Assembly (NCBI GenBank): GCA_050742975.1 | Contig: JBOGDQ010000180.1 | Location: 1-19,739, forward strand | Source: JBDTGE01 sp050742975 | Lineage (GTDB): Bacteria > Actinomycetota > Actinomycetes > Mycobacteriales > Jatrophihabitantaceae | Direction: 5' to 3' | DNA: 19,739 nucleotides | Part shown: in pieces, positions 6,785 through 14,620 of the stretch | How positions within the stretch are numbered: position 1 is the stretch's first letter | Layout of the letters: each line of letters opens with the position of its first letter | Notes under the pieces: generated by a model | What the model saw: the letters and a program-made list of their open reading frames with translations, nothing else | Told to the model about the DNA's origin: nothing | Database searches by the model: none | Translations under genes and position numbers: made by a program

Positions 6785-7672
6785 GTGCCCAGTCCCTACG
6801 GTCAAGAGCCAGACCCGGTCGAGGTCGCCGTCGTCATCCTGAGCCGGGGCGACCGGACGAAAGAACTGGCACGCTGCCTGGACAGCGTGTTCGCCCAGCA
6901 GTACGTGGCCACCGAGGTCCTGGTCGTGGGCAACGGATGGACGCCCGCAGGGCTGGATCCGCGAGCGCGCACCCACGCCGTCGGGACCAACGTCGGGGCC
7001 CCGGCCGGCCGCAACCTCGGCGCCGAGCTGGTCGACGCGGACCTCGTGCTGTTCCTCGACGACGACGCCTGGCTGCCGGAGCCGAACACGCTGCGAGCCG
7101 CCGTCGACCGATTCGTTCAGCGGCCCCGGCTGGGCGCCGTCCAACTTCGGGTGATCGGGGACGACGGCCGCACGATGCGGCGCTGGGTTCCGCGAGCCCA
7201 CGTCGGGGACCCGGTGCGGTCCGGTCCGGCGTTCGCGCTGGCCGAAGGGGTCACCATCGTCCGGCGCCGAGCCTTCGAGGAGGTCGGGCAGTGGGGTGGC
7301 GAATTCTTCTACGGCCACGAGGGGGTGGACCTGGCCTGGAAGCTGTGGGACGCAGGCTGGATCGTGCACTACGACGGTGGCCTGTACGCGCGGCACCCCA
7401 CGGCCGTCGACGACCGACCGGACCTGCTCTGGTACAGCGCGCGCAACCGGGTGTGGGTCGCGCGCCGGAACCTGCCCGCGCCATTGATGGTGCTCTACCT
7501 GCTCGACTGGATGGTGATAACCCACCTGCGGCTGGCCCGCGAGCCGGCCTCGCTCGGCACCTGGTGGCGCGGCTTCGCCAGCGGGTGGACGACTGCGTGC
7601 GGTACGCGGCGCCCGATCCGGTGGCGCACCGTGGCACACCTCGCCCGCCTCGGCCAGCCCCCGATCATTTGA
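6785..7672 (+). CDS. Family 2 glycosyltransferase, rhamnosyl/galactofuranosyl-transferase-like
   Basis: A 295-residue GT2 enzyme of the kind related to WbbL/GlfT1. Features in order: VAVVILSRGDRTKELARCLD (first strand and helix), the NVGAPAGRN motif (residues 69-77), the LDDD metal/donor site (91-94), RAFEEVGQWGGEFFYGHEG, and the acceptor base region E179...D182 (HEGVDLAWKLWDAGW). The hydrophobic stretch PLMVLYLLDWMVITHLRL near residue 240 may sit at the membrane. The start is GTG 6785; the ribosome site is weak, but no better start lies before the first conserved strand. It lies 88 bases after the other glycosyltransferase, same strand, and converges with the CDP-alcohol phosphotransferase gene with only eight bases between the stops. 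Sugar specificity is not decided. Confidence 0.87.
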   Translation: MPSPYGQEPDPVEVAVVILSRGDRTKELARCLDSVFAQQYVATEVLVVGNGWTPAGLDPRARTHAVGTNVGAPAGRNLGAELVDADLVLFLDDDAWLPEPNTLRAAVDRFVQRPRLGAVQLRVIGDDGRTMRRWVPRAHVGDPVRSGPAFALAEGVTIVRRRAFEEVGQWGGEFFYGHEGVDLAWKLWDAGWIVHYDGGLYARHPTAVDDRPDLLWYSARNRVWVARRNLPAPLMVLYLLDWMVITHLRLAREPASLGTWWRGFASGWTTACGTRRPIRWRTVAHLARLGQPPII

Positions 7673-7680
7673 GGCTGAGG

Positions 7681-8481
7681 CTAGCGATCCTGCGCGGTGA
7701 GCCGCGAGGACAGCAGGATCGCGGTCAGGTGCCCTGCAGCCAACGCGATCGCCAGAGGCAGCATGACCACGGTCCACCCACGCAGGACGTGGTCACCGCC
7801 CGCGATCCGGTCGACTACCGCGCAGGCGAGCGTGATCAGCGAGAACTCGAAGGCCACGAACGCCCGGTAGAGCGGGAACCCCTTGAGCAGCCGCCGGATC
7901 CGCCGCAACGTCCCGATCCGGACGGCCGCGACCGACGCGCTCTCCGACAGCAGTCCGAGCCCGGCGTAGGCGCGAGCCACGTGGATCAGGTCGGCGAACG
8001 ACTTGTTCCAGAGAACGACGATCGAGGTCACGGCGCCGAGCGTCGTCCAGCCGCCGACCGAGGACAGGCCGCCGTCGACGTGTACGCCGAGCGCGAGCGG
8101 CAGCAGAGCCTCGGTCAGGTAGTGCCCGACGCGGTCCAGGTAGACGCCGGCCGGCGAGGTTTGCTTGCGCACGCGCGCGACCTCGCCGTCGCTGCAGTCG
8201 AGCAGGATCTGCAACTGCAGCAGCAGATGGCAGATCAGCACGGCCCAGAGCGAGGGCCACAGCAGGACGGCGCCGGCGAGAACGCCGGTGAGCGTCATCA
8301 GCCACGTGACGCCGTTCGCCGAGATGCCGGTCGGGAGCAGCGCCCGGGTCAGGTAGATCGAGATCCGGCGCAGGTACAGCGCGCCGGCCCAGTGTTCGGA
8401 GTTGCGCCGTCCCATGACCGCCGGCGGCTGGGCAAGCGCCCGCAACTGTGCGATGGACAGGCGTGGCGACTGCTCATTCAT
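7681..8481 (-). CDS. CDP-alcohol phosphatidyltransferase family membrane protein with altered catalytic motif
   Basis: A 266-residue integral membrane protein. Enzymes of this family transfer a phosphoalcohol from a CDP-linked donor to an alcohol, making phospholipids or phospho-linked glycans. The signature D-x2-D-G-x2-A-R-x8-G-x3-D-x3-D is visible as D95, D98, G99, A102, R103, G112 and D116. The last position, normally the catalytic aspartate, is H120 in the sequence DRVGHYLTE. Hydrophobic helices lie around residues 55-75, 77-95, 120-135 and 140-160, with two more near the C-terminus (SLITLACAVVDRI; VVMLPLAIALAAGHLTAILL). ATG 8481 is the chosen start. Its place between glycosyltransferases and an MptB-like enzyme suggests a role in a surface glycan rather than bulk lipid. 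The effect of the His substitution is unknown. Confidence 0.85.
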   Translation of the reverse strand: MNEQSPRLSIAQLRALAQPPAVMGRRNSEHWAGALYLRRISIYLTRALLPTGISANGVTWLMTLTGVLAGAVLLWPSLWAVLICHLLLQLQILLDCSDGEVARVRKQTSPAGVYLDRVGHYLTEALLPLALGVHVDGGLSSVGGWTTLGAVTSIVVLWNKSFADLIHVARAYAGLGLLSESASVAAVRIGTLRRIRRLLKGFPLYRAFVAFEFSLITLACAVVDRIAGGDHVLRGWTVVMLPLAIALAAGHLTAILLSSRLTAQDR

Positions 8482-8731
8482 GTGGCGGCTACCGGAGCGC
8501 CGGCCGAAAGTGCGGGTGTCACCGGCCGACCGTATCGGTAGGCGCCCTTCTGCGGGCACCCGAGCTGCACGCTGTGGTCCCACGCGATTCACAGCGGTGC
8601 CAGAGAAATGCGAAAGGCTCAGCGGGCATGATTGATACCGTGCTGACCTGCGCCCTGTCGCTCCGCCGGACTGCGGTGCGGTAGATGCAACGCATGGATC
8701 GCGGCGCAGTGGCTGCGACCGCGGGGAGCCA

Positions 8732-10390
8732 GTGATCGGAACGCTAGCGCGGGCACTGAGGGACGGCGCGCTGGGTCCGGACACAGACCGCAGGTCGAGC
8801 GAGCCGCGCGAACGACGTTCGGAGGGGTGGGCAACTCTGCTGAGGGCCGGCCTGCGGATCACCCGAGCGCTGCAGGCTGCCCGGAGCGGTAAGCCAGTTC
8901 CGACAAGAACGATCGCCGGACTGGCCGTCGCCGGATTCGCACTCGGCTGGATCGTCGTCGTGGCCGGCGCCCGCGTGCAGCTGGCGCAGACCACCACTCC
9001 CCTGACCAGCTGGTTCGGGCTCCTTCTCACCCGAGGGCGTGCGCCTCGCGACTTCGCTCCTGGACTGGTGCTGTGGGCCGGGATCGTGGCATTGGTCCTG
9101 CTGTGGCTTGCCGCCCTGGCGGTGTTGCCGACGGTTCGACCTCGAGCAGTGTGGTGGGTCGGCGCCGTATGGTCGGCGCCCTTCGCGCTCGGGCCGCCCT
9201 TGCTCAGCAGTGACGTCTGGGCGTACGCCGCGCAGGGGCTGATGCTGCGCCATGGGCTGGATCCATATACCGCTGGTCCGTCCGCATTGGGTCACGTTGC
9301 GGCGGCGAGCGCGGTCGACATCAATTGGCGCGGCACGCCCACGCCGTACGGACCGTTCGGGCTGGCCCTTGAGCACCTCGCCGTCACGCTGAGCGGCGGC
9401 AGCCCGCTCGGCGCGGTGATCGAGTTTCGGGTTATGGGCGTACTGGCGTTGGCTGCGATCGGAGTGCTCGCTTCACGGCTGGCCGGGCGTCAACGCGCGC
9501 TTACGCTCGCCCTGACCGTTCTGAATCCGCTGCTGCTGCTGACCGTAGTCTCGGCTGCACATCTGGACGGTGCGATGTGTGTCCTGCTGCTGGGCTGCGT
9601 GCTGGCTGCGAGACGGCAACACTGGGCGATGGCGATCCTGCTGGCCTGCGCCGCCGGGTCGATCAAGGCGCCGGCGTTCCTCGCTGTGCTCGCGCTAATC
9701 GTGGCGCACGCCGGCCAGCATCGTGGCCGGCGGGCCTGGCGCCACCTGGCCCTGGACGGCGGCGTTGCGCTCGTCGCCGTGATGGGGCTGAGCTTGCTGG
9801 TCCGGCACGGGTGGGGCTGGATCGCTGCGCTCACCACACCGGGCGAGGTGCGGACACCGCTTGCGCCGGCCAGCATCGTCGCCACGTTCGTGCGCCACGT
9901 GATCCCAGTCGCCTCCGTGGATGACGCTGCGGCCGGGGGGCGGGTCGCGGCGCTGGCGGCGGCGGGATGCATCGGCCTGTACCTGTTGGCGACGGCCCGC
10001 AATCGATCATTGGGCCGGACGATCGGGTACGGCCTGCTGGCTGTCGCACTGCTGAGCCCGGTGCTGTACCCGTGGTATCTGCTCGGCGCCGTGGTGCTGC
10101 TAGCCCCGGCCGCCGACGGCGTCGTGCGGGACTGGCTGATCGCGCTGAGCGCGATCGCCTGTGTGGTGCAACTGCCCGGCCAGTCCGGCTCGGAGGCCGT
10201 GCTGCTCAATGTGATCGTCGCCGCGCTCACGGTCTGCGTGATTGCGGCCTTGGCCCGCAGGCGAGGCACGGGCAGCATCGGTTCGACCCGCCCCCGTGCC
10301 CTGCCGCTGGCGCGGGTCCACGAGCCAACAGTCCGCCCACCGCCGGCCGCTGTACCGGTGGGCACGCAGCGGTCGGGGGGCAACAGATAA
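8732..10390 (+). CDS. mptB: MptB-like polyprenyl-phosphate-mannose-dependent alpha-1,6-mannosyltransferase (GT-C)
   Basis: A 552-residue polytopic membrane enzyme of the GT-C class. Family members extend lipoglycan mannan cores (LM/LAM in mycobacteria and corynebacteria) outside the membrane using C50/C55-polyprenyl-phosphate mannose. About a dozen hydrophobic helices begin near residue 60. The first external loop holds the signature LLSSDVWAYAAQGLMLRHGL, with the probable catalytic D161, followed by DPYTAGP and a TPTPYGPFG segment typical of MptA/MptB. NPLLLLTVVSAAHLDGAM and SIKAPAFLAVLALIVAHAG are further conserved blocks. The C-terminal ~40 residues are Pro/Arg-rich and cytoplasmic-looking. 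The start is GTG 8732, with GGGGAG close upstream. MptA versus MptB cannot be separated by eye; MptB fits slightly better. Confidence 0.82.
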   Translation: MIGTLARALRDGALGPDTDRRSSEPRERRSEGWATLLRAGLRITRALQAARSGKPVPTRTIAGLAVAGFALGWIVVVAGARVQLAQTTTPLTSWFGLLLTRGRAPRDFAPGLVLWAGIVALVLLWLAALAVLPTVRPRAVWWVGAVWSAPFALGPPLLSSDVWAYAAQGLMLRHGLDPYTAGPSALGHVAAASAVDINWRGTPTPYGPFGLALEHLAVTLSGGSPLGAVIEFRVMGVLALAAIGVLASRLAGRQRALTLALTVLNPLLLLTVVSAAHLDGAMCVLLLGCVLAARRQHWAMAILLACAAGSIKAPAFLAVLALIVAHAGQHRGRRAWRHLALDGGVALVAVMGLSLLVRHGWGWIAALTTPGEVRTPLAPASIVATFVRHVIPVASVDDAAAGGRVAALAAAGCIGLYLLATARNRSLGRTIGYGLLAVALLSPVLYPWYLLGAVVLLAPAADGVVRDWLIALSAIACVVQLPGQSGSEAVLLNVIVAALTVCVIAALARRRGTGSIGSTRPRALPLARVHEPTVRPPPAAVPVGTQRSGGNR

Positions 10391-10425
10391 GCGATCGCCT
10401 GTGGGGTAACTGCCAGTTCCGTCCA

Positions 10426-11655
10426 TCACCTGGTTGGCGGAGCCGGCCAGAGCCCCATCGTCGTTCGGTGGGTGCCCAGCAGCGAATCCGGTGGGACGAG
10501 GTCTATGCCGTCAGGATTGTCCAAATAGCCTGGCTGCTTGCCGGCAACGCCCGTAACGCCGTACTGCCACACGATCGCATCGGTGCGTGGATCGATGACG
10601 ACCACACGGTGGTTGTAGTCGTCGTTGAGCACGATGTCGCCGTTGGGTAAGGGCAGCGCCAGAGAAGGATGATCGAGGGTGTCCTTACCCGCACCCTGAT
10701 AACGCCAGATCCTGCGGCCTGCGACGTCGAAGACGACGACCTGGCCCGGGTTTGAGTAGTCGACGGTGAGGTAGCGGTCTGGGCCGATCTCATTGCTGTC
10801 CGAGGGATAGGAAACGCCCGGCGGATGGGCCACGAAGTAGACCTTGCCATCGAGGCCGATCTCGTCGACCCAGTCGCCGTTGATCTCCGTGACGAGGTAA
10901 CGACCGTTTCGCATGGGAAAGACCCCGTTCGGGCTGCCCCAGCGCGCGGGCGGGTCGTGCAGGCAGGCGGTGGTGGTCCGACCGATGACCCGCGCGGGGC
11001 GGTGGCTGCCGGGTGCGATGAGCAACATCCGACAGTTCTTGATGTCTGCGGTAAGGATGTAGCCGTCGGGTAGCACAAGCGCGTCGTCGGGGTTGCTCAC
11101 GTGGTTCGCCGTCATCCCGGGCCGGCCAGGCACGCCGTAGCGGTAGACGATTCGATGCGTGGCGATGTCGATCAGTGTGATGACCGCCTGGTCCTCCTGG
11201 GTGGCGATGATGTATTTGCCGTCCGGGGTGAAGAAGGCGTCATCCGGTATCAGGAAGTTCTGGCCAGGAGCCAGATCGCCGGGTCGCGGGAACTGCCAAC
11301 GGATCCGGCCCTGCCGGTCGACCACAATCAGCCGATTGTTCAGCTTGTCGGCGATGAGTATCGCGGACGGCAGCACAGCCGGATCCGAACCCGCCCGCAG
11401 ATGCCCCGCGGTGTGCGCCCCCGGCGGCTTGAGCCACGGCTGGTTCGCCAACGCCGCTCTCGTTGAGCCACTGGGCCGATCCGGGGTTGGACGCCGAGCG
11501 GAAGTCGGCGGCGACGCTGATCGAAGGGTGGACCGGGAGTGATGCGCGATCACGACCGCGCTGACCACCGTCAACCCGAGCACGCAAATGGCCAGGACGA
11601 CGGTCGACATACGAAGTCCTCGCCAGGCTGTGATGCCGCGATCTCTAGCGTTCAT
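10426..11655 (-). CDS. Membrane-anchored beta-propeller (NHL/PQQ-like repeat) protein
   Basis: A 409-residue protein with a basic N-terminus, one hydrophobic anchor (MSTVVLAICVLGLTVVSAVV, about residues 16-36), a Ser/Pro/Thr/Arg-rich linker, and an extracellular beta-propeller from about residue 95 to the end. Repeat units with the '(A)D-x-x-N-x-R-(L/V)-(L/V)-(V)-(I/V)-D' pattern are visible: ADKLNNRLIVVDRQGRIRWQ, ADIKNCRMLLIAPG, TVDYSNPGQVVVFD and LNDDYNHRVVVIDPRTDAIV, interleaved with IRWQF, IVYRYG, IWRYQG and IVWQYG strands. Such proteins are usually binding or scaffold domains, sometimes arylsulfotransferase-like; no catalytic histidine is evident. An ATG at 11610 preceded by GCGAGGAC is an alternative start, but the longer form supplies the positive n-region. 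Convergent with the mptB-like gene (35 bases apart), so it is a separate unit. Confidence 0.75.
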   Translation of the reverse strand: MNARDRGITAWRGLRMSTVVLAICVLGLTVVSAVVIAHHSRSTLRSASPPTSARRPTPDRPSGSTRAALANQPWLKPPGAHTAGHLRAGSDPAVLPSAILIADKLNNRLIVVDRQGRIRWQFPRPGDLAPGQNFLIPDDAFFTPDGKYIIATQEDQAVITLIDIATHRIVYRYGVPGRPGMTANHVSNPDDALVLPDGYILTADIKNCRMLLIAPGSHRPARVIGRTTTACLHDPPARWGSPNGVFPMRNGRYLVTEINGDWVDEIGLDGKVYFVAHPPGVSYPSDSNEIGPDRYLTVDYSNPGQVVVFDVAGRRIWRYQGAGKDTLDHPSLALPLPNGDIVLNDDYNHRVVVIDPRTDAIVWQYGVTGVAGKQPGYLDNPDGIDLVPPDSLLGTHRTTMGLWPAPPTR

Positions 11656-11944
11656 GGCCTATGCCCTGGGCTCGGCACGCGTACCGGTGAGCACCACCGG
11701 TCAGATGCAGCACCACCCGGCACCACCCGAGGTCAATGCTACGGCCGAACGCACGGCCGCGGCCGGGATTGCCTCCCCAACGGCCCACTTCGACGGCGCC
11801 CCGCGCGCCGGTGCCGGTGCCGGTCAGCAGCCGCGGTACGAATGGCGTCGCGCGGGGTAGACGGCATCTGACCAGGCGCGTCGAAGGGAGGGCCTGCCCT
11901 CTACCGCGAACAGGTCCTGGCCCGGCCCGGAAAGGTTGCCACCG

Positions 11945-12172
11945 ATGGGAAAGCACTCAGCTCGCAAGGACGCCCGCACCAAGCAGGACGCTGCTCCACC
12001 ATCACCGGAACAGCCGTCGGACGACTGGCTGGAGCAACAGGCCGATCACGACCCGGACGCATTCGAACCGGACGAGCCGGCCACCGCAACGGATCGGTTG
12101 GCGGCGGACGACGCCGACGTGGCTGAACAGTCCAGGTCGCTGCCCGGTGAGCCCCCGTACCCGCACGACTGA
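11945..12172 (+). CDS. Small acidic disordered protein (75 aa)
   Basis: A short gene starting at ATG 11945, nine bases after GGAAAGG. Its product is very rich in Asp, Glu, Pro and Ala after a basic N-terminus (MGKHSARKDARTKQD). Later segments include SDDWLEQQADHDPDAFEPDE and a tail SLPGEPPYPHD. No hydrophobic core or known domain is seen; the composition points to an intrinsically disordered protein. It is divergent from the propeller gene, 289 bases away, and that gap has no other gene. The function is unknown. The well-placed ribosome site and the change from basic to acidic character support a real gene. Confidence 0.55.
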   Translation: MGKHSARKDARTKQDAAPPSPEQPSDDWLEQQADHDPDAFEPDEPATATDRLAADDADVAEQSRSLPGEPPYPHD

Positions 12173-12238
12173 TCGCGTGTCACCGCGCAGTCACCGAGTA
12201 GCCGCCCGCGCTGCGCTCGCGTGCGTCGGTACGCCCGA

Positions 12239-12538
12239 CTAGCCGACGCGGAAGTACGCGCTGCCGCCGTTGTGGCTCACGGCAGCGAGGAGGACGACGA
12301 AGATGATCACGTCCACAATTCCGAGGATGACGCCTGCGAGCGCCATTCCGTGATGCGCTGCTCCTCGCTTCGCGTGCGAAAGACCGACGCCACCGAAGAT
12401 GATGGCCAGCGGCCCAAGAATGATGTTGAGCAGGAACAGCCCGATGATGCCGCAGACCAACGCGGCGATCGCAAGCCCGTTGGACCGGCCGGCCACCCCA
12501 GGATCAGTAACTGGGGGCATGTTCTGGTACCGACGCAT
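12239..12538 (-). CDS. DUF4190 membrane protein
   Basis: A 99-residue protein with two hydrophobic helices typical of DUF4190: NGLAIAALVCGIIGLFLLNI followed by ILGPLAIIFGGVGLSHAKRG, then GMALAGVILGIVDVIIFVVL. The 'A-x-x-C/S-G-I-x-G', 'L-x-I-I-F-G' and 'G-x-A-L-A-G-V-I-L-G' patterns are family hallmarks. These small membrane proteins are common in actinobacteria, often fused to proline-rich tails; the function is not established. ATG 12538 (GGGGAAGGG just upstream) is used; ATG 12520 would drop six residues. Either start lies inside the 3' end of the DUF998 gene, so the pair is transcribed and probably translated together. Confidence 0.8.
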   Translation of the reverse strand: MRRYQNMPPVTDPGVAGRSNGLAIAALVCGIIGLFLLNIILGPLAIIFGGVGLSHAKRGAAHHGMALAGVILGIVDVIIFVVLLAAVSHNGGSAYFRVG

Positions 12539-13367
12539 GACCCTTCCCCGATTCTCTCGCGGCTGTCTTGACTTGTGCGTGCCCGTTCGGCAAGTCTGCG
12601 AAACGGTCGCAGTAATCGGTCGAACCGGCTGCCTGGCCGCAGCGGCAGCCACGCAACAGCCACACGGCCAGGATCAGCGCGGCGACGATCTCGCTGCCTG
12701 CGAGCGCTCGCTCCAGGACTCCCCCGACCGGCCAGACGTTCGGCTGACCGCTGAAGCGCAGGAGGCTCCCGCCGAGCAGGGCTCCGAACGAGAAGGTCGC
12801 GGCGGCCCCCAGCCATCCGGCGAGCCGGGGCAGCCAGGAGCAACCGAGGCGAATTCGATGGCGCCGAGCCAGACACAGCGGGGCGATCGGCAGGCCCGCA
12901 AAGGCAGCCATCGCTGCGACCCAGTGCAGCTGCGCACCGGTGGTCAGCGCACCGTCCGGCAGCGTGCGATCCGGGACGGCGACCACGACCGTCAGCGCGA
13001 GGCAGCACCCCGTCGTCACGAGCACCGGCCAGGACGGCCCGGCAAGCTCGCCGGCCACCACCAGGGCCGTGACCAGGCTGACCAGGGCGACTATCAGCGC
13101 CAGGACACCGCCGTCGAACAACCAGCCGTCCGGTGTCAACGCATAGCTGCTCAAGGGAACGGAGACCGGGTCGAGGGAGCCGCTCGTCGGCAGCAGGTGC
13201 AGCGCCACGAAGGCGATCGCACAGACGAGCACCGCAACGACCGAAGCCGTGGACAACGTCCGCACCAGGCGGGTCGAGCCGCGACGCATGCTGACCCACT
13301 TGTGCCTCTCGACCTGATGATCGGGCAGCGCGTCGATGACACACCCGGTGCTGGCTACGGTCTCCAT
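12504..13367 (-). CDS. DUF998 integral membrane protein
   Basis: A 287-residue membrane protein with about six hydrophobic helices: TASVVAVLVCAIAFVALHLL, then GGVLALIVALVSLVTALVVA, WPVLVTTGCCLALTVVVAV, and further helices around WVAAMAAFAGLPIAPLCLA, LAGWLGAAATFSFGALLGG and IVAALILAVWLLRG. The loop with YALTPDGWLFD after helix 1, and HWVAA before helix 4, match the DUF998 pattern. The role is unknown; the fold is related to other six-helix membrane proteins. ATG 13367 is preceded by AAAGGAG at five-base spacing. The last 35 bases overlap the start of DUF4190. A tandem repeat 64-84 bases upstream of the start may control it. Confidence 0.75.
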   Translation of the reverse strand: METVASTGCVIDALPDHQVERHKWVSMRRGSTRLVRTLSTASVVAVLVCAIAFVALHLLPTSGSLDPVSVPLSSYALTPDGWLFDGGVLALIVALVSLVTALVVAGELAGPSWPVLVTTGCCLALTVVVAVPDRTLPDGALTTGAQLHWVAAMAAFAGLPIAPLCLARRHRIRLGCSWLPRLAGWLGAAATFSFGALLGGSLLRFSGQPNVWPVGGVLERALAGSEIVAALILAVWLLRGCRCGQAAGSTDYCDRFADLPNGHAQVKTAARESGKGHASVPEHAPSY

Positions 13368-13430
13368 CTCGGCTCCTTTGCCGCAGAACGACCACGGCGC
13401 AGCCGGCGAAGCACCCGACCCACGACGACC

Positions 13431-13451
13431 GTTCGTTATCAGTTCGTTATC
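13431..13451. repeat. Tandem 10-nt direct repeat upstream of DUF998
   Basis: GTTCGTTATC at 13431-13440 is repeated exactly at 13442-13451, a period of 11 bases or one helical turn. It lies in the 208-base gap between the divergent DUF998 and DUF5709 genes. Two identical half-sites on the same DNA face suggest a regulator binding site, perhaps an activator or response regulator. The function is inferred from spacing only. Confidence 0.5.
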
Positions 13452-13575
13452 GATGCCTACCCGGTCGCTCGCGTTTCTATCGCGCCCTGACGCTGCGAGC
13501 CCGGACAGCGGTTTGCCCGGCCGGTCGAGCGGGAAGCCCAGAACGAGGCGAAGTCGCTCGAGGCGAGGTGAGGAC

Positions 13576-13833
13576 ATGACAGACGACATGGATCCGATCG
13601 AGAACCTGACCGGCGACGACCCGAGCCTGGACGAGCAGCTCTCGCGGGAGGAGCCGGAGATCCCCGAGGACGGCGCGGACGACGCGCCCGATCCCCGGGC
13701 CGGGCGGCTGGTCTCCCCCGACGAGGGAGGCCTGCAGGACACCGAGTCGGACGAGACGGCCGAGGACGTCGGGCCGGCCGGCGACGCATCGAGCGCGGAG
13801 GAGGCGCCGGTGCACCTCCGGCCGGACTCCTGA
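13576..13833 (+). CDS. DUF5709 family acidic protein
   Basis: An 85-residue, strongly acidic protein. The C-terminal half matches DUF5709: DPRAGRLVSPDEGG, DTESDETAEDVG, then DASSAEEAPVHLRPD. The N-terminal half (DPIENLTGDDPSLDEQLSRE) is the usual variable Asp/Glu-rich lead. No hydrophobic core, membrane helix or catalytic motif is present, so it is probably disordered or part of an assembly. ATG 13576 is supported by GAGGTGAGG just upstream. It is divergent from DUF998 and shares that control region, and it converges with the PIG-L gene with 26 bases between. The function is unknown; members occur widely in actinobacteria. Confidence 0.7.
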   Translation: MTDDMDPIENLTGDDPSLDEQLSREEPEIPEDGADDAPDPRAGRLVSPDEGGLQDTESDETAEDVGPAGDASSAEEAPVHLRPDS

Positions 13834-13859
13834 GGAACCGTCGCCCGCCACCGGCTGGG

Positions 13860-14582
13860 TCAGAGGCTGATCACCTCGAACGCGACCGCGAAGGTGCAGC
13901 CCAGCCGTGTTCCGGTGCTGCGGGCGAACGACTCGAGGAACTCGCGCGGCTCGGCCATCGCGTGCGTTCCCAGCCCGGCGAGATACCGGGCATGGGCCTG
14001 CAACGACTCGACGCCCCGATCGAACGTCTCGGTCACGTCGACCCCGTGCGTTGCCTGCCCGCCGGACACGAGCACGGTCTTCGTCGGCCACGGCTCCAGG
14101 CCCTCGTCGAGCAGTTCGCGGAACACCCAGCGGTTGCCGGCGTCACGAACGCCGTCGAGCACGGCGCGCCCCAACGCGATGTGGTCGGCCTGATTGAGCA
14201 TCCCGGGACCCCACGTGTCGTGGTAGTTGCCGGTGATCACGACGTCGGGACGGTGCCTACGCACCGCACGGGCGATGTCCCGGCGCAGCGGCAGGCCGTA
14301 CTCGAGCACACCGTCCGGGTAGCCCAGGAACTCGACGACGTCAACGCCGACGATCGCCGCGGAGGCGCGCTGCTCGTCCTCGCGCAACGGACCGCACTGT
14401 TCCGGCGGCAGCCCGTCGATACCGGCCTCGCCGCTCGTCGCGAGGCAGTACCCGATGCGCTTGCCCTGGCCGGTCCAGCGCGCGATGGCTGCGGCCGTCC
14501 CGTACTCGAGGTCGTCGGGGTGTGCAACGACAGCCAGCGCGGTGGACCAGGACTCGTCGAGCAGTTCGAGGGGCTCCGTCAT
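13860..14582 (-). CDS. PIG-L family deacetylase
   Basis: A 240-residue zinc-dependent N-acetyl-sugar deacetylase of the PIG-L/LmbE family (relatives: MshB, Mca, BshB). The zinc site is visible as H21 and D24 in AHPDDLEYG (D23 being the base) and H134 in NQADHIALGRAV. R67 in LREDEQRASAAIVGV and the VEFLGYPDG segment are conserved family features. Length fits a cytoplasmic single-domain enzyme. Substrate is not given by sequence alone; mycothiol-type conjugates or a surface sugar are both possible. ATG 14582 is favoured over GTG 14603 because MTEPLEL begins the compact domain. It lies 38 bases downstream of the LuxR regulator on the same strand and may be co-transcribed with it. Confidence 0.85.
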   Translation of the reverse strand: MTEPLELLDESWSTALAVVAHPDDLEYGTAAAIARWTGQGKRIGYCLATSGEAGIDGLPPEQCGPLREDEQRASAAIVGVDVVEFLGYPDGVLEYGLPLRRDIARAVRRHRPDVVITGNYHDTWGPGMLNQADHIALGRAVLDGVRDAGNRWVFRELLDEGLEPWPTKTVLVSGGQATHGVDVTETFDRGVESLQAHARYLAGLGTHAMAEPREFLESFARSTGTRLGCTFAVAFEVISL

Positions 14583-14620
14583 GGCTGCGAACCTACTCAG
14601 CACAGTCCGGGCCGGGAGGC

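Noticed and set aside
6937..8541. A 534-codon open frame on the plus strand
   Set aside because: It crosses the second glycosyltransferase in another frame and then runs antisense to the CDP-alcohol phosphotransferase; its translation is low-complexity Arg/Pro/Gln, typical of GC-rich shadow frames.
11807..11825. GCCGGT repeated three times in a row
   Set aside because: A short GC-rich run that is common by composition; no array or regulatory layout around it.
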